A stretch of DNA of 6,821 bases from Candidatus Heimdallarchaeota archaeon (GTDB lineage Archaea > Asgardarchaeota > Heimdallarchaeia > Heimdallarchaeales > Heimdallarchaeaceae). The notes below the pieces were generated by a model, which worked only from the letters and a program-made list of their open reading frames with translations, had not been told where the DNA came from and did not search any database. The position numbers and the translations under genes were made by a program. Position 1 is the stretch's first letter. Each line of letters opens with the position of its first letter. Location: assembly GCA_030603505.1 (NCBI GenBank), contig JAUVXQ010000070.1:1-6821 (forward strand). The letters are read 5' to 3'. This document shows positions 1 to 5,582 of this stretch, in pieces.

Positions 1-318
1 CAATAATTCTGCTATTTCTGGTGAAACAGACAATCCCTGCAGATCAACATTTTCAAGACCTGGTTTAATTTCCTCAGTAACAACTACGGAAGGAATATAA
101 TCTAAACTAGATGGATTATAAGACCCAAAGGAAGTTGACACAGAAGAAGATATCTGGAATTTAGCAGCTGTATTAGCAATAATTGGTTCACCTTCCCAAT
201 CAAACAAACCATGAGGTGCTGTGTTGGTTGGCAAGAAAATTACCAAGTTTATTATTATTGCTGCAGAAACTACTAACGAGGATAGAATATACAATAATCT
301 TTTATGGAGAATCTTCAT
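1..318 (-). CDS. DUF3160 family membrane-anchored protein, N-terminal part (runs off window)
   Basis: The frame is open from an ATG at 318 to the window edge, giving 106 residues. Residues about 8-30 form a hydrophobic segment after a short basic N-terminus (an uncleaved anchor or signal peptide), followed by an extracellular region. Residues about 48-106 align without large gaps with residues about 51-109 of the DUF3160 protein encoded at 1277-2995: shared elements are I-x-NTA, the FG-[ST]-Y block, the GL-x-NVD-x-QGL motif and the E-[AI]-x-x-LL end. It is therefore a tandem paralog. An AGGT about 9 nt upstream of the ATG is a plausible Shine-Dalgarno and the same element precedes the other paralog's start. 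The function of DUF3160 is not established. The C-terminal remainder lies outside the window, so I cannot say whether it is intact. Confidence 0.85.
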   Translation of the reverse strand, partial: MKILHKRLLYILSSLVVSAAIIINLVIFLPTNTAPHGLFDWEGEPIIANTAAKFQISSSVSTSFGSYNPSSLDYIPSVVVTEEIKPGLENVDLQGLSVSPEIAELL

Positions 319-367
319 GTTAAATACCTACTTAAGTTACATTTATGAGAATAACTATTAACACTTA

Positions 368-387
368 TTGTGTTCAAGAAGACACAA
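368..387. promoter_or_regulatory. Operator-like inverted repeat upstream of DUF3160 paralog (1-318)
   Basis: Arms TTGTGT (368-373) and ACACAA (382-387) form a perfect 6-bp inverted repeat around an 8-nt spacer. On the minus strand it lies just downstream of a TATA-like TTAATAAG at about 395-402, so it should cover or precede the transcription start, some 50 nt before the ATG at 318. A closely similar repeat (3054-3075) occupies the same place before the other DUF3160 gene. A repressor operator is the simplest inference; a 5'-UTR hairpin is the alternative. Confidence 0.5.
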
Positions 388-393
388 ATGCAA

Positions 394-420
394 CTTATTA
401 AAAAAGGAAAAGAAAAAAGA
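394..420 (-). terminator. T-rich terminator of split DUF3160 gene, overlapping promoter of next paralog
   Basis: Read on the minus strand, the 27 nt downstream of the stop codon at 433 are almost only T and C, with two runs of six T. Such tracts act as intrinsic terminators in archaea without needing a hairpin. The end of the tract runs into the TATA-like element (about 395-402) of the DUF3160 paralog that starts at 318. Confidence 0.5.
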
Positions 421-432
421 AGAGATCAGAAA

Positions 433-939
433 TTAAGATTCTTTTCTCGAAATAACCATTGAAACTAAAGCACCTTGAAGAGTAATAGGAAGTTCTTCTT
501 GCATCCATTCAGGAGTGTCAGGTGGAGTCGTGTCTAACATTTCCTGCCATTGCTCGTCGGTTAATCTGTCATCCATGGGTTGAGTAAATTCATAATAGCT
601 AAATGTTCCACCTCTTGTAAGTTTCAAATTGCCATCAGAATCCTGAACTATAACATAGATTGTATAAGGATCACCTACTCCTACCTCTAAAACTGTGCCG
701 GTGTTAGGATCGGTATGCACATCCGCTATTACAGCTGTTCTGTCATCAGCTTCACTCGTATAAGGATCTATTTCTGAATCATAAAAACTTGCAATATATC
801 CTAATGTTTCACCAACTCTGTTAATGAAACCCAATTCTGATCCGTTCAAGGGTTGATTCTGAAGCTCTTTAATACTGATTTCAACAAATCTATCAAAAAT
901 ACCAGCTAAACTTTCGAACTTGTTTTTAAAAACCGTCGT
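433..939 (-). CDS. DUF3160 protein, C-terminal part (3' exon or fragment of gene beginning at 2995)
   Basis: The frame is open from a TGA at 940-942 down to the TAA at 433. Although a TTG at 849 could serve as a start, family-like sequence continues upstream of it: residues from FKNKFESL through the ISIKEL segment (930-850) look like the helix that follows the GLxSRGLL block in DUF3160 proteins. The fragment contains the C-terminal family hallmarks, an IADVHTDP motif, the VLEVGVGDPY strand and the GGTFSYYEF...DRLTDEQW block. It has no good ribosome-binding site, so it is unlikely to be an independent gene. If the 361 nt at 931-1291 are removed from the transcript, it joins the 568-residue upstream part in frame (ST-H-V then FKNK) to give 733 residues, a normal length for the family. 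Otherwise it is the dead 3' end of a disrupted gene. Confidence 0.85.
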   Translation of the reverse strand, partial: TTVFKNKFESLAGIFDRFVEISIKELQNQPLNGSELGFINRVGETLGYIASFYDSEIDPYTSEADDRTAVIADVHTDPNTGTVLEVGVGDPYTIYVIVQDSDGNLKLTRGGTFSYYEFTQPMDDRLTDEQWQEMLDTTPPDTPEWMQEELPITLQGALVSMVISRKES

Positions 940-940
940 T
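931..940. repeat. Inverted repeat, arm 1 (10 bp)
   Basis: AACCGTCGTT here is the perfect reverse complement of AACGACGGTT at 1249-1258. This arm ends exactly at the predicted lower junction of the insertion, whereas the partner arm lies 33 nt inside the upper junction. That asymmetry argues against simple terminal inverted repeats of a transposable element and for a base-paired helix in RNA. Confidence 0.75.
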
Positions 941-1213
941 CACTGAGTGTAGAAAAGTTGACTAATTTTGCCATACGCGCTCTAACTGATAAGAGTGGAT
1001 GTAGAGAGAGTAAAAATTAACGTTTTTCTCTACGGGTTTATATATGAATTTAAACATATAAAGATAGAGATAGTGTGATCTTCATCACTTACCTGTTTCG
1101 CAACTACACAAGTGGTTGTCCCTCAGTAAACTCTACATGTAACAGGGAGCCTAGCTAGCTCCGTGGTGATGATACACTAACTATAATGGACAAGTCTTCG
1201 TGACTACCCCTAA

Positions 1214-1221
1214 ACGCACGT
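1214..1221 (-). other. Guide-like octamer in hairpin loop, complementary to upstream exon end
   Basis: On the minus strand the octamer is ACGUGCGU and sits in the 11-nt loop of a CCCCU/AGGGG hairpin. It is the exact reverse complement of ACGCACGU at 1293-1300, the last coding bases before the predicted insertion junction. This resembles EBS1-IBS1 pairing of group II introns or the internal guide of group I introns. Adjacency to the junction makes chance pairing less likely, but function is an inference. Confidence 0.45.
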
Positions 1222-1248
1222 GAGGGGTCAAGGGTGAAACCCCCTTCA

Positions 1249-1258
1249 AACGACGGTT
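1249..1258. repeat. Inverted repeat, arm 2 (10 bp)
   Basis: AACGACGGTT pairs perfectly with arm 1 at 931-940. Outside the arms a short UUUA/UAAA pairing can extend the helix across a small internal loop. No convincing target-site duplication flanks the pair. Confidence 0.7.
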
Positions 1259-1276
1259 ATAAAGCCTCTGGCAAGT

Positions 1277-2995
1277 TTAACCAAGTTTCATAACGTGCGT
1301 AGATAATAAACCTCTACTGTCTAGTCCATCTTGCATCAATCGAACCAAGCTAGCTAACCTTGCATAAACTTCAGGATAAGGCTCCAAGTAACCTGAAACA
1401 AAAGCTGCAGCTTCCAGTGTATAAGATTGTTTAGCATAGAGTATGGTATCGTGTCTAAGTTCAGCCCATGACCCCATAGCTGTCATAAGAGCTTTATCTG
1501 ACCAAGCATCACTGAGCATGAATCCAGGATAACCTTCTGATGCAGGTTCTAGAAGTGGAAAGAGAGAGTATAACCACAACCAGTAGAGATTTTGTGTCCA
1601 GTCATAATCAGTAAGATCTCCAAACTCGTTACGGAGTTTGAGAATTTGATCATCATAATCAGGGTATGTTTTATTCTCTGTGCTCATATAATAATCAGCT
1701 CTAGGACTTCCAAATACTGAGAAAACATCTAACCCTGTTGGCATAAGTCTTCCACTTACTTTATCATCAACTAACTGTTGGAAAATATAAGAATCAGGTA
1801 TGAATCTTTGCCCCATTAGTCTAAATCCTTGAGTATTATCTTCAGCATTGCTAACAATTCCAACCATTGAGTTGATTTTGGGTTTTCTATAGTTCTTAGC
1901 ATCTTCAATTATTTCAAGTATTAAATCTTCATCAACCAGTGAATCACCGATAGGAGAGCTATGATTAAGCCAAATTCGGTAATACTCATAGGGAGTTAAG
2001 TCGTCACAAGCACCTACATAGAATGCTGTTGGTTGATAAAGTTTATCCCAGTAATCCCAAACAGTATCTACAGCAATGGAGGTATTAAAACTTGAAATTA
2101 ACAACATAGCCATACGAGTATGGTCAATCCCCATTTCAGGATCCCCACCTGGGCTTTGAAGTAAGAAACTCATTCTACCGGCATACATCATGGCTTTGAA
2201 ATAATTTCCTAGGATATCATTTCTTGTATAGTGTCCTCTGATTTTATACTGGGTGAAATCCTCATCATATCCGAAGATTGCAGATTCAGCTCTAACACCT
2301 TGATTTATTTTATCTAATTCCGCAGAAACTAAACCACTTATTTCACTTGGTATTGTATTTGTTTCATTTAGAAGATAGAGCATAACAGATAGGTAAGCTA
2401 TATTTTTGTCTAAAGCATTAATTACTTCTGAGTTGCTTACTGTAGATTTTAGGTTTATCTGAGAATCACGAAGTGAAAAAAGCATAGTTTCGAGATCATC
2501 AAAGAAGTGTTCCACTTCAAGTATTCTTAGGCTTATATCATACAACACGTGATACGTATGTAAACATAGATCAGTTGTAATGAATTTAGGGATATTATAT
2601 GTTTCACCATCATAGAGTTCAAAAATATCCTGCACTCCCTCGTCAACAAGCGCAAATCCATATTGCTCTAAAAGAGCTTCAACTTCAGATGAAAAATGCA
2701 ATCCTTGTTTATCAACATTTGATAAACCAGCGTTAATTTCGGTAGGAATTATTGAAGGATCATAATCCGAGGTTAAAGGAGAATATGTTCCAAAAGGAGT
2801 TTCTAAAGTACTAATAATAAGATGTGTTGAAGCTGTGTTAGGAATAAGAAAAGAACTTACATCACCATTACCATTACCATTATCTTGAAGTTGTGGAATA
2901 TAGATTACTAAACTTGTAATAATAACTGCTGTTACAGCAACAGATACAATAGGGATAATAATCTTCTTCTGAAGTACACTACTAATTTTGCTCAT
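1277..2995 (-). CDS. DUF3160 family membrane-anchored protein, N-terminal part (5' exon, interrupted)
   Basis: The frame encodes 572 residues from an ATG at 2995, which has AAGGT about 10 nt upstream. Residues about 11-33 form one membrane segment, followed by an Asn/Gly-rich linker (39-45) and a large domain expected outside the cell. DUF3160 hallmarks appear in order: FITTDLCLHTYHVLYD (138-153), FYVGACDDLTP (325-335), the MGQRFIPDSYIFQQL block (394-408), MPTGLDVF (418-425), LYWLWLYSLFPLL (470-482), AW-x-DK (497-501) and GSWAELRHDTILYAKQSY (508-525). The family's C-terminal portion is missing: the frame runs into non-family sequence after about residue 568 and stops at 1277. The missing part lies at 433-930 in another frame, after a 361-nt insert. 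Family members are typically about 700-800 residues; no catalytic activity is established for them. If the insert is not spliced, this gives a truncated protein. Confidence 0.9.
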   Translation of the reverse strand: MSKISSVLQKKIIIPIVSVAVTAVIITSLVIYIPQLQDNGNGNGDVSSFLIPNTASTHLIISTLETPFGTYSPLTSDYDPSIIPTEINAGLSNVDKQGLHFSSEVEALLEQYGFALVDEGVQDIFELYDGETYNIPKFITTDLCLHTYHVLYDISLRILEVEHFFDDLETMLFSLRDSQINLKSTVSNSEVINALDKNIAYLSVMLYLLNETNTIPSEISGLVSAELDKINQGVRAESAIFGYDEDFTQYKIRGHYTRNDILGNYFKAMMYAGRMSFLLQSPGGDPEMGIDHTRMAMLLISSFNTSIAVDTVWDYWDKLYQPTAFYVGACDDLTPYEYYRIWLNHSSPIGDSLVDEDLILEIIEDAKNYRKPKINSMVGIVSNAEDNTQGFRLMGQRFIPDSYIFQQLVDDKVSGRLMPTGLDVFSVFGSPRADYYMSTENKTYPDYDDQILKLRNEFGDLTDYDWTQNLYWLWLYSLFPLLEPASEGYPGFMLSDAWSDKALMTAMGSWAELRHDTILYAKQSYTLEAAAFVSGYLEPYPEVYARLASLVRLMQDGLDSRGLLSTHVMKLG

Positions 2996-3053
2996 TCTAA
3001 CTACCTTTTATTTTTATTAGTATACATAATTAGTAAAACAATAATAATTCTTC

Positions 3054-3075
3054 TTGTGTCTCTAGGGACACACAA
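3054..3075. promoter_or_regulatory. Operator-like inverted repeat upstream of DUF3160 gene (2995)
   Basis: Arms TTGTGTC (3054-3060) and GACACACAA (3067-3075) form an inverted repeat with one dinucleotide insertion; the inner TGTGTC/GACACA match is perfect. On the minus strand it follows directly after the TATA box at 3076-3085 and lies about 59 nt before the ATG. The same arrangement (ATTTGTGT, then about 8-10 nt, then ACACAA and AAG) precedes the paralog at 1-318, so the site has been kept in both copies. Confidence 0.55.
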
Positions 3076-3085
3076 ATTATTATAT
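3076..3085 (-). promoter_or_regulatory. TATA box of DUF3160 gene
   Basis: On the minus strand TATATAATAA lies about 85 nt upstream of the ATG at 2995. With the usual archaeal spacing of about 25 nt, transcription would start near 3056, inside the inverted repeat 3054-3075, leaving a 5' UTR of about 60 nt with an AAGGT ribosome-binding site. Confidence 0.5.
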
Positions 3086-3107
3086 AAAAAAAAGAGGAAA
3101 AGAAAAG
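3086..3107 (-). terminator. T-rich terminator after subtilase gene
   Basis: Directly after the subtilase stop codon, the minus strand is T/C-rich and ends in a run of eight T (3093-3086). This is a typical archaeal T-tract terminator. It abuts the TATA box of the next gene, so the two genes are probably separate transcription units. Confidence 0.5.
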
Positions 3108-4322
3108 TTAGTTCCTTTTCTTCTTCGAAAGAGTAATAACTATTGCAAATAAAGGTATGATTGTAAGATAAGGTGCTGAAGTCGGGGTCGTGGTTTCTGT
3201 TGTTAATGTTGATTCAGGGTGTCCATATCGATTAAAAACTTCCCCTACAGCTGCTGATGCATTTACCATTCCATATCCATATAAATCATCTTTACCTGGA
3301 TCTCCCAAATCAATAGCTGTTTCGTTTAGAATTTCTCTAACTTCATCGTTACTTAAATCCTGTTTCAGCGATTTCATTAAAGCTATCACTCCTGCGACTT
3401 GAGGACATGCAAACGATGTTCCATAACCATAATAATAAGGATAAGCATCATATGGAGTGTGACAGCTTCGAATTAATTGATTTATTTCATCATATACTTG
3501 ATCACCTACAGGAGCTACTAGTTCTGTCCAAGGACCATAGTTGCTGTAGTCAGCTTTCTCATCAAAGAAATTTGTTGCACCAACGGATATAACTTCATCA
3601 TATCCTCCTGGAAAAGACTGAAATTCAAGGCCTCCTCCCGATTCAACTATGTTATTCCCAGTTATTGAAACCAATGCTACATTATTTTCATAAGCGTACT
3701 GAATGTCATCATAATAAGAAGAATCATTAGCATAGTAATGTAGACTCATGCTTATAATATCAGCTCCATTATCAACAGCATACCTTATAGAGTCACCAAA
3801 ACCCTCATAAGTTGTTCCCTTATAATTGTCTGCTTTTAAAACTCTTATGTCCATAATTGTAACATTAGGAGCAACACCGGCCACACCATAGTTATCTGCT
3901 GGTGCAGCAATTATACCCGCTATAAAGGTTGCATGCCAGTGTATAGGATCAAGATCTTCTGGACCTGGAATATTATCACTTGAAACGAAATCCCAGCCAT
4001 TCATATCATCAATATAGCCATTTACATCGTCGTCTATGCTATTATTTGCAATTTCTCCAGTATTTATCCACTCAATTCCAATTAAATCAGGATGTGAAAA
4101 ATCTATCCCTGAATCGATAACAGCGACAACAATGTTCTTTGAACATTTTGTAATCTCCCAGGCTCCTTCTACATCTATTTTTTTGAGATGCCAACCTAAA
4201 TCTGAATAAAATGAAAGACTTGATTCTTCATAAACTTCAGGTTGGTTCACAGCACTACCGCTATTCAAACTAAATAGTAGGATAAAAGAAACTACTAGAA
4301 GAAATAGATACTTGTTTTTCAT
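3108..4322 (-). CDS. Subtilisin-like serine protease (S8 family), membrane-anchored by its C-terminus
   Basis: The 404-residue protein hydrolyses peptide bonds, presumably outside the cell. Residues 1-24 are a signal peptide (MKNK, hydrophobic core, cleavage probably after GSA). The catalytic triad is present: Asp70 in VVAVIDSGID, His130 in HATFIAGI, Ser303 in GTSFACPQVAG; Asn223 in the TGNN segment fits the oxyanion-hole Asn. The His motif departs from the usual HGTHVAG: Gly is Ala and the second His is Phe. There is little room for a propeptide between residue 25 and the domain start at about 43 (WHLKKI). The C-terminus has a Thr-rich stalk (372-382), one hydrophobic segment (about 385-398) and a basic SKKKRN tail, so the protease should be anchored on the outer face. 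The ATG at 4322 has no ribosome-binding site and follows a weak TATA-like TTTTAA by about 40 nt, suggesting a short leader. Substrate unknown; the DUF3160 proteins next door are candidates only by location. Confidence 0.95.
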   Translation of the reverse strand: MKNKYLFLLVVSFILLFSLNSGSAVNQPEVYEESSLSFYSDLGWHLKKIDVEGAWEITKCSKNIVVAVIDSGIDFSHPDLIGIEWINTGEIANNSIDDDVNGYIDDMNGWDFVSSDNIPGPEDLDPIHWHATFIAGIIAAPADNYGVAGVAPNVTIMDIRVLKADNYKGTTYEGFGDSIRYAVDNGADIISMSLHYYANDSSYYDDIQYAYENNVALVSITGNNIVESGGGLEFQSFPGGYDEVISVGATNFFDEKADYSNYGPWTELVAPVGDQVYDEINQLIRSCHTPYDAYPYYYGYGTSFACPQVAGVIALMKSLKQDLSNDEVREILNETAIDLGDPGKDDLYGYGMVNASAAVGEVFNRYGHPESTLTTETTTPTSAPYLTIIPLFAIVITLSKKKRN

Positions 4323-4366
4323 AATTTATAATAAGTAAAAAGAGCATATCAATTTTTCTAGTTAAA

Positions 4367-4383
4367 AGTTACTGACAGTAACT
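4367..4383. promoter_or_regulatory. 17-nt perfect palindrome upstream of subtilase
   Basis: AGTTACTGACAGTAACT has 8-bp arms around a central A. It lies 45 nt upstream of the subtilase ATG, immediately upstream (minus strand) of the TTTTAA element that could be its TATA box. This is a typical place for a dimeric regulator's binding site in archaea. It is also about 75 nt after the hydrolase stop, so a role as terminator hairpin cannot be excluded. Confidence 0.45.
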
Positions 4384-4404
4384 ACACCTAACAACGTGAA
4401 TGCA

Positions 4405-4410
4405 AAAAAC
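4405..4410 (-). terminator. T6 tract downstream of alpha/beta hydrolase
   Basis: A run of six T on the minus strand about 48 nt after the hydrolase stop codon is a weak archaeal terminator candidate. Confidence 0.3.
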
Positions 4411-4457
4411 TACGCTCTTCTTTCAAAGTGTGAAGTGCTTTACTATGACTAATTTCC

Positions 4458-5267
4458 TTATCCTATTACTAGAATCTCTTTCTTTTCCTTTGTATTACCT
4501 TCTAAAACTTCTGAAATAAATAATTTAATGTGTTCTATAACCTCATAACGTAACTCTGAAGCAAAAATCGAATGTCTTGCACCTTTAACTAATATTCCTT
4601 TCTTTTTTCTCGAAGATACTTTTTGCATTAAGATATCTACTGCTTCTACAGGGCTGATGATATCTTTTGTTCCATTTACAACCATTATTGGAACAGATAT
4701 TTTTCCTATATCTTTTGCTATTTTGGGCCAAATACTGATTGCTGATATGAATAAATTTACTGGAGCTTTACGAAAATTCTTTTCTCTCCATTGGATATAC
4801 TCTTCTGGCCATACTTTTATTTTTCTTTCTTTCTTGTAAGAATATCGCAGAAATTTAAGATTGAACTTCTTAACCACCCAAACAAAGAATTTTAGTTTTC
4901 TTGTAACAATCCCTCCTACACTAGATAAAACTATTGCATATGGAATAGCTGTTTTAATAGTTGAAAGAAGGGTTAATCCAGCTCCGCAAGAGTGACCCAC
5001 AATGATTACTCGCTCATATTTGGCTTTTATTTCAGAAACCAAACCTAGGGCCCAGTTATCTATTTCCTCTCTTGTAATAAGTGCAAGATACTCCGCATCT
5101 ATTCCATGTCGAGGAAGCAAAGGAATATAGACATCAGCTAAAGAAGACAAACTTTCACCTAATTCTCTCATTTCAAATGGAGTATCAGCTAAACCATGGA
5201 AAATTAATATGCATGTTTTTGAACCCTTTTCAAATTTTATTTCTTGAGCGTAAGTAGAGAGTGACAT
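4458..5267 (-). CDS. Alpha/beta hydrolase, esterase or monoacylglycerol-lipase type
   Basis: The 269-residue protein has a complete serine-hydrolase triad: Ser93 in the nucleophile elbow GHSCGAG, Asp202 in NGTKDIISP and His232 in GARHSIF. The oxyanion loop HGLADTPFEM (24-33) followed by LPRHG (51-55) resembles small carboxylesterases of the Est30 group and monoacylglycerol lipases, which cleave short- to medium-chain esters. A lysine/arginine-rich, partly hydrophobic stretch at about 120-170 is in the position of the cap domain. There is no signal peptide, so it should be cytoplasmic, perhaps membrane-associated via the basic cap. A TATA-like TTATATAATAA at 5282-5292 is only 15-25 nt upstream of the ATG, implying a leaderless mRNA, and there is no ribosome-binding site. 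The exact substrate cannot be told from sequence. Confidence 0.9.
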   Translation of the reverse strand: MSLSTYAQEIKFEKGSKTCILIFHGLADTPFEMRELGESLSSLADVYIPLLPRHGIDAEYLALITREEIDNWALGLVSEIKAKYERVIIVGHSCGAGLTLLSTIKTAIPYAIVLSSVGGIVTRKLKFFVWVVKKFNLKFLRYSYKKERKIKVWPEEYIQWREKNFRKAPVNLFISAISIWPKIAKDIGKISVPIMVVNGTKDIISPVEAVDILMQKVSSRKKKGILVKGARHSIFASELRYEVIEHIKLFISEVLEGNTKEKKEILVIG

Positions 5268-5281
5268 GTGTATGTATCAAG

Positions 5282-5292
5282 TTATTATATAA
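5282..5292 (-). promoter_or_regulatory. TATA box of hydrolase gene (leaderless start)
   Basis: On the minus strand TTATATAATAA is centred about 20 nt before the ATG at 5267. Standard archaeal spacing puts the transcription start at or within a few bases of the start codon. Confidence 0.5.
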
Positions 5293-5357
5293 CTAATCTA
5301 ACCTTTTGAAGTTTTCTAAGAATTAGCTTAATCTCTTTAATTCTTACCCTTTAATTT

Positions 5358-5397
5358 AAAAAAATCATTTGACTACTGAATCCTAGATTAAAAAAAA
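5358..5397 (-). terminator. Two T-tracts after small membrane protein gene
   Basis: On the minus strand, runs of eight T (5397-5390) and seven T (5364-5358) follow the stop codon of the small ORF at 5417. They would end its transcript before the hydrolase promoter. The rest of 5293-5416 is AT-rich and holds nothing else I can identify. Confidence 0.45.
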
Positions 5398-5416
5398 TTT
5401 AGAAGAAATTTAAGTA

Positions 5417-5524
5417 TTAAACCTCTTCTTGAAGTTTTATCTCTTGTTTCTTTCCTTTTCCGTTGTGATTTGTCCACACTAGTACCGTGAATAGTACAGT
5501 CAATATTACTGAGAATGGTAGCAT
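5417..5524 (-). CDS. Small single-helix membrane protein (35 aa), hypothetical
   Basis: An ATG at 5524 opens 35 residues ending in TAA at 5417. Residues 1-19 are a membrane segment (MLPFSVILTVLFTVLVW), followed by a polar, lysine-rich tail with NGKGKK and an acidic end. The 5524 ATG is chosen over the in-frame ATG at 5530 because AGGG lies at a normal distance of about 8 nt before it but only 1 nt before the other. That ribosome-binding site lies in the 3' arm of a hairpin (5528-5545). The composition (one hydrophobic block, then charged residues) is unlike random AT-rich sequence, and T-tracts follow the stop. No family is recognised; a small accessory subunit of a membrane protein is possible, but no partner is in the window. 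Confidence 0.55.
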   Translation of the reverse strand: MLPFSVILTVLFTVLVWTNHNGKGKKQEIKLQEEV

Positions 5525-5527
5525 AAT

Positions 5528-5545
5528 CATGCCCTAAAGGACATG
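5528..5545 (-). promoter_or_regulatory. Hairpin covering ribosome-binding site of small membrane protein
   Basis: In the minus-strand RNA, CAUGUCC and GGGCAUG pair over 7 bp (one U-G) around a UUUA loop. The AGGG ribosome-binding site is in the 3' arm. On the plus strand the same stem has a C-A mismatch, so the RNA structure is specific to the sense of the small gene. It could limit translation, which is an inference. Confidence 0.35.
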
Positions 5546-5582
5546 GCTTTAGTACTTATTTGTAAAAGTGAGTATCATTCAT

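Larger units (their letters stand above)
931..1291 (-). other. Structured 361-nt insertion in DUF3160 gene; candidate intron or non-autonomous element
   Basis: This stretch separates the two halves of one DUF3160 gene and has no coding sequence of its own. Boundaries are inferred from the family reading frame; a shared GTT on both sides (1292-1294 and 931-933) lets the cut slide by 3 nt, and a shared ACG gives nearby alternatives that also restore frame. Visible structure in the minus-strand RNA: a 10-bp pairing of 1249-1258 with the last 10 nt (931-940); hairpin 1230-1234/1242-1246; hairpin 1207-1211/1223-1227 whose loop (1212-1222) carries the octamer 1214-1221, complementary to 1293-1300 in the upstream coding sequence; hairpin GGAGC/GCUCC near 1150-1165; hairpin GUGAU-GAAG-AUCAC near 1076-1089; and an AU-rich hairpin closed by CUCUA/UAGAG at 1029-1068. 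A second pairing of 1122-1131 with 938-947 (one G-U) competes with part of the terminal helix. There is no recognisable group II domain V or group I core. Alternatives are a divergent intron, a MITE-like insertion, or an inserted RNA gene. Confidence 0.6.

Noticed and set aside
433..849. Independent 138-codon gene starting at TTG 849
   Set aside because: Family-like DUF3160 sequence continues upstream of this TTG to about 930, there is no ribosome-binding site or promoter, and the protein is only the C-terminus of the family. It is the 3' part of the gene starting at 2995.
906..974. 22-residue minus-strand ORF (ATG at 974) overlapping the end of the insert
   Set aside because: It crosses the predicted 3' junction into coding sequence of another frame, has no ribosome-binding site, and its composition is not protein-like enough to support a gene.
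1066..1100. Group II domain V-like hairpin (AGGUA-A-GUGAU-GAAG-AUCAC-AC-UAUCU)
   Set aside because: The shape with a 2-nt bulge is similar, but the catalytic AGC triad and a GNRA loop are missing and it lies about 130 nt from the 3' end, so it does not support a group II assignment.
1075..1102. Hammerhead-ribozyme-like motifs CGAAAC and GUGAUGA in the insert
   Set aside because: The essential C of CUGAUGA is G here, and the motifs are not arranged in the required three-stem order.
931..1300. Archaeal bulge-helix-bulge intron
   Set aside because: Cutting at the 10-bp helix would leave the in-frame TAA at 1277-1279 in the mRNA, and the flanks do not form the 3-nt bulge/4-bp helix/3-nt bulge motif.
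3190..3592. Two plus-strand open frames (70 and 61 codons) antisense to the subtilase
   Set aside because: They lie within a clearly identified minus-strand protease gene, lack promoters and ribosome-binding sites, and resemble no family.
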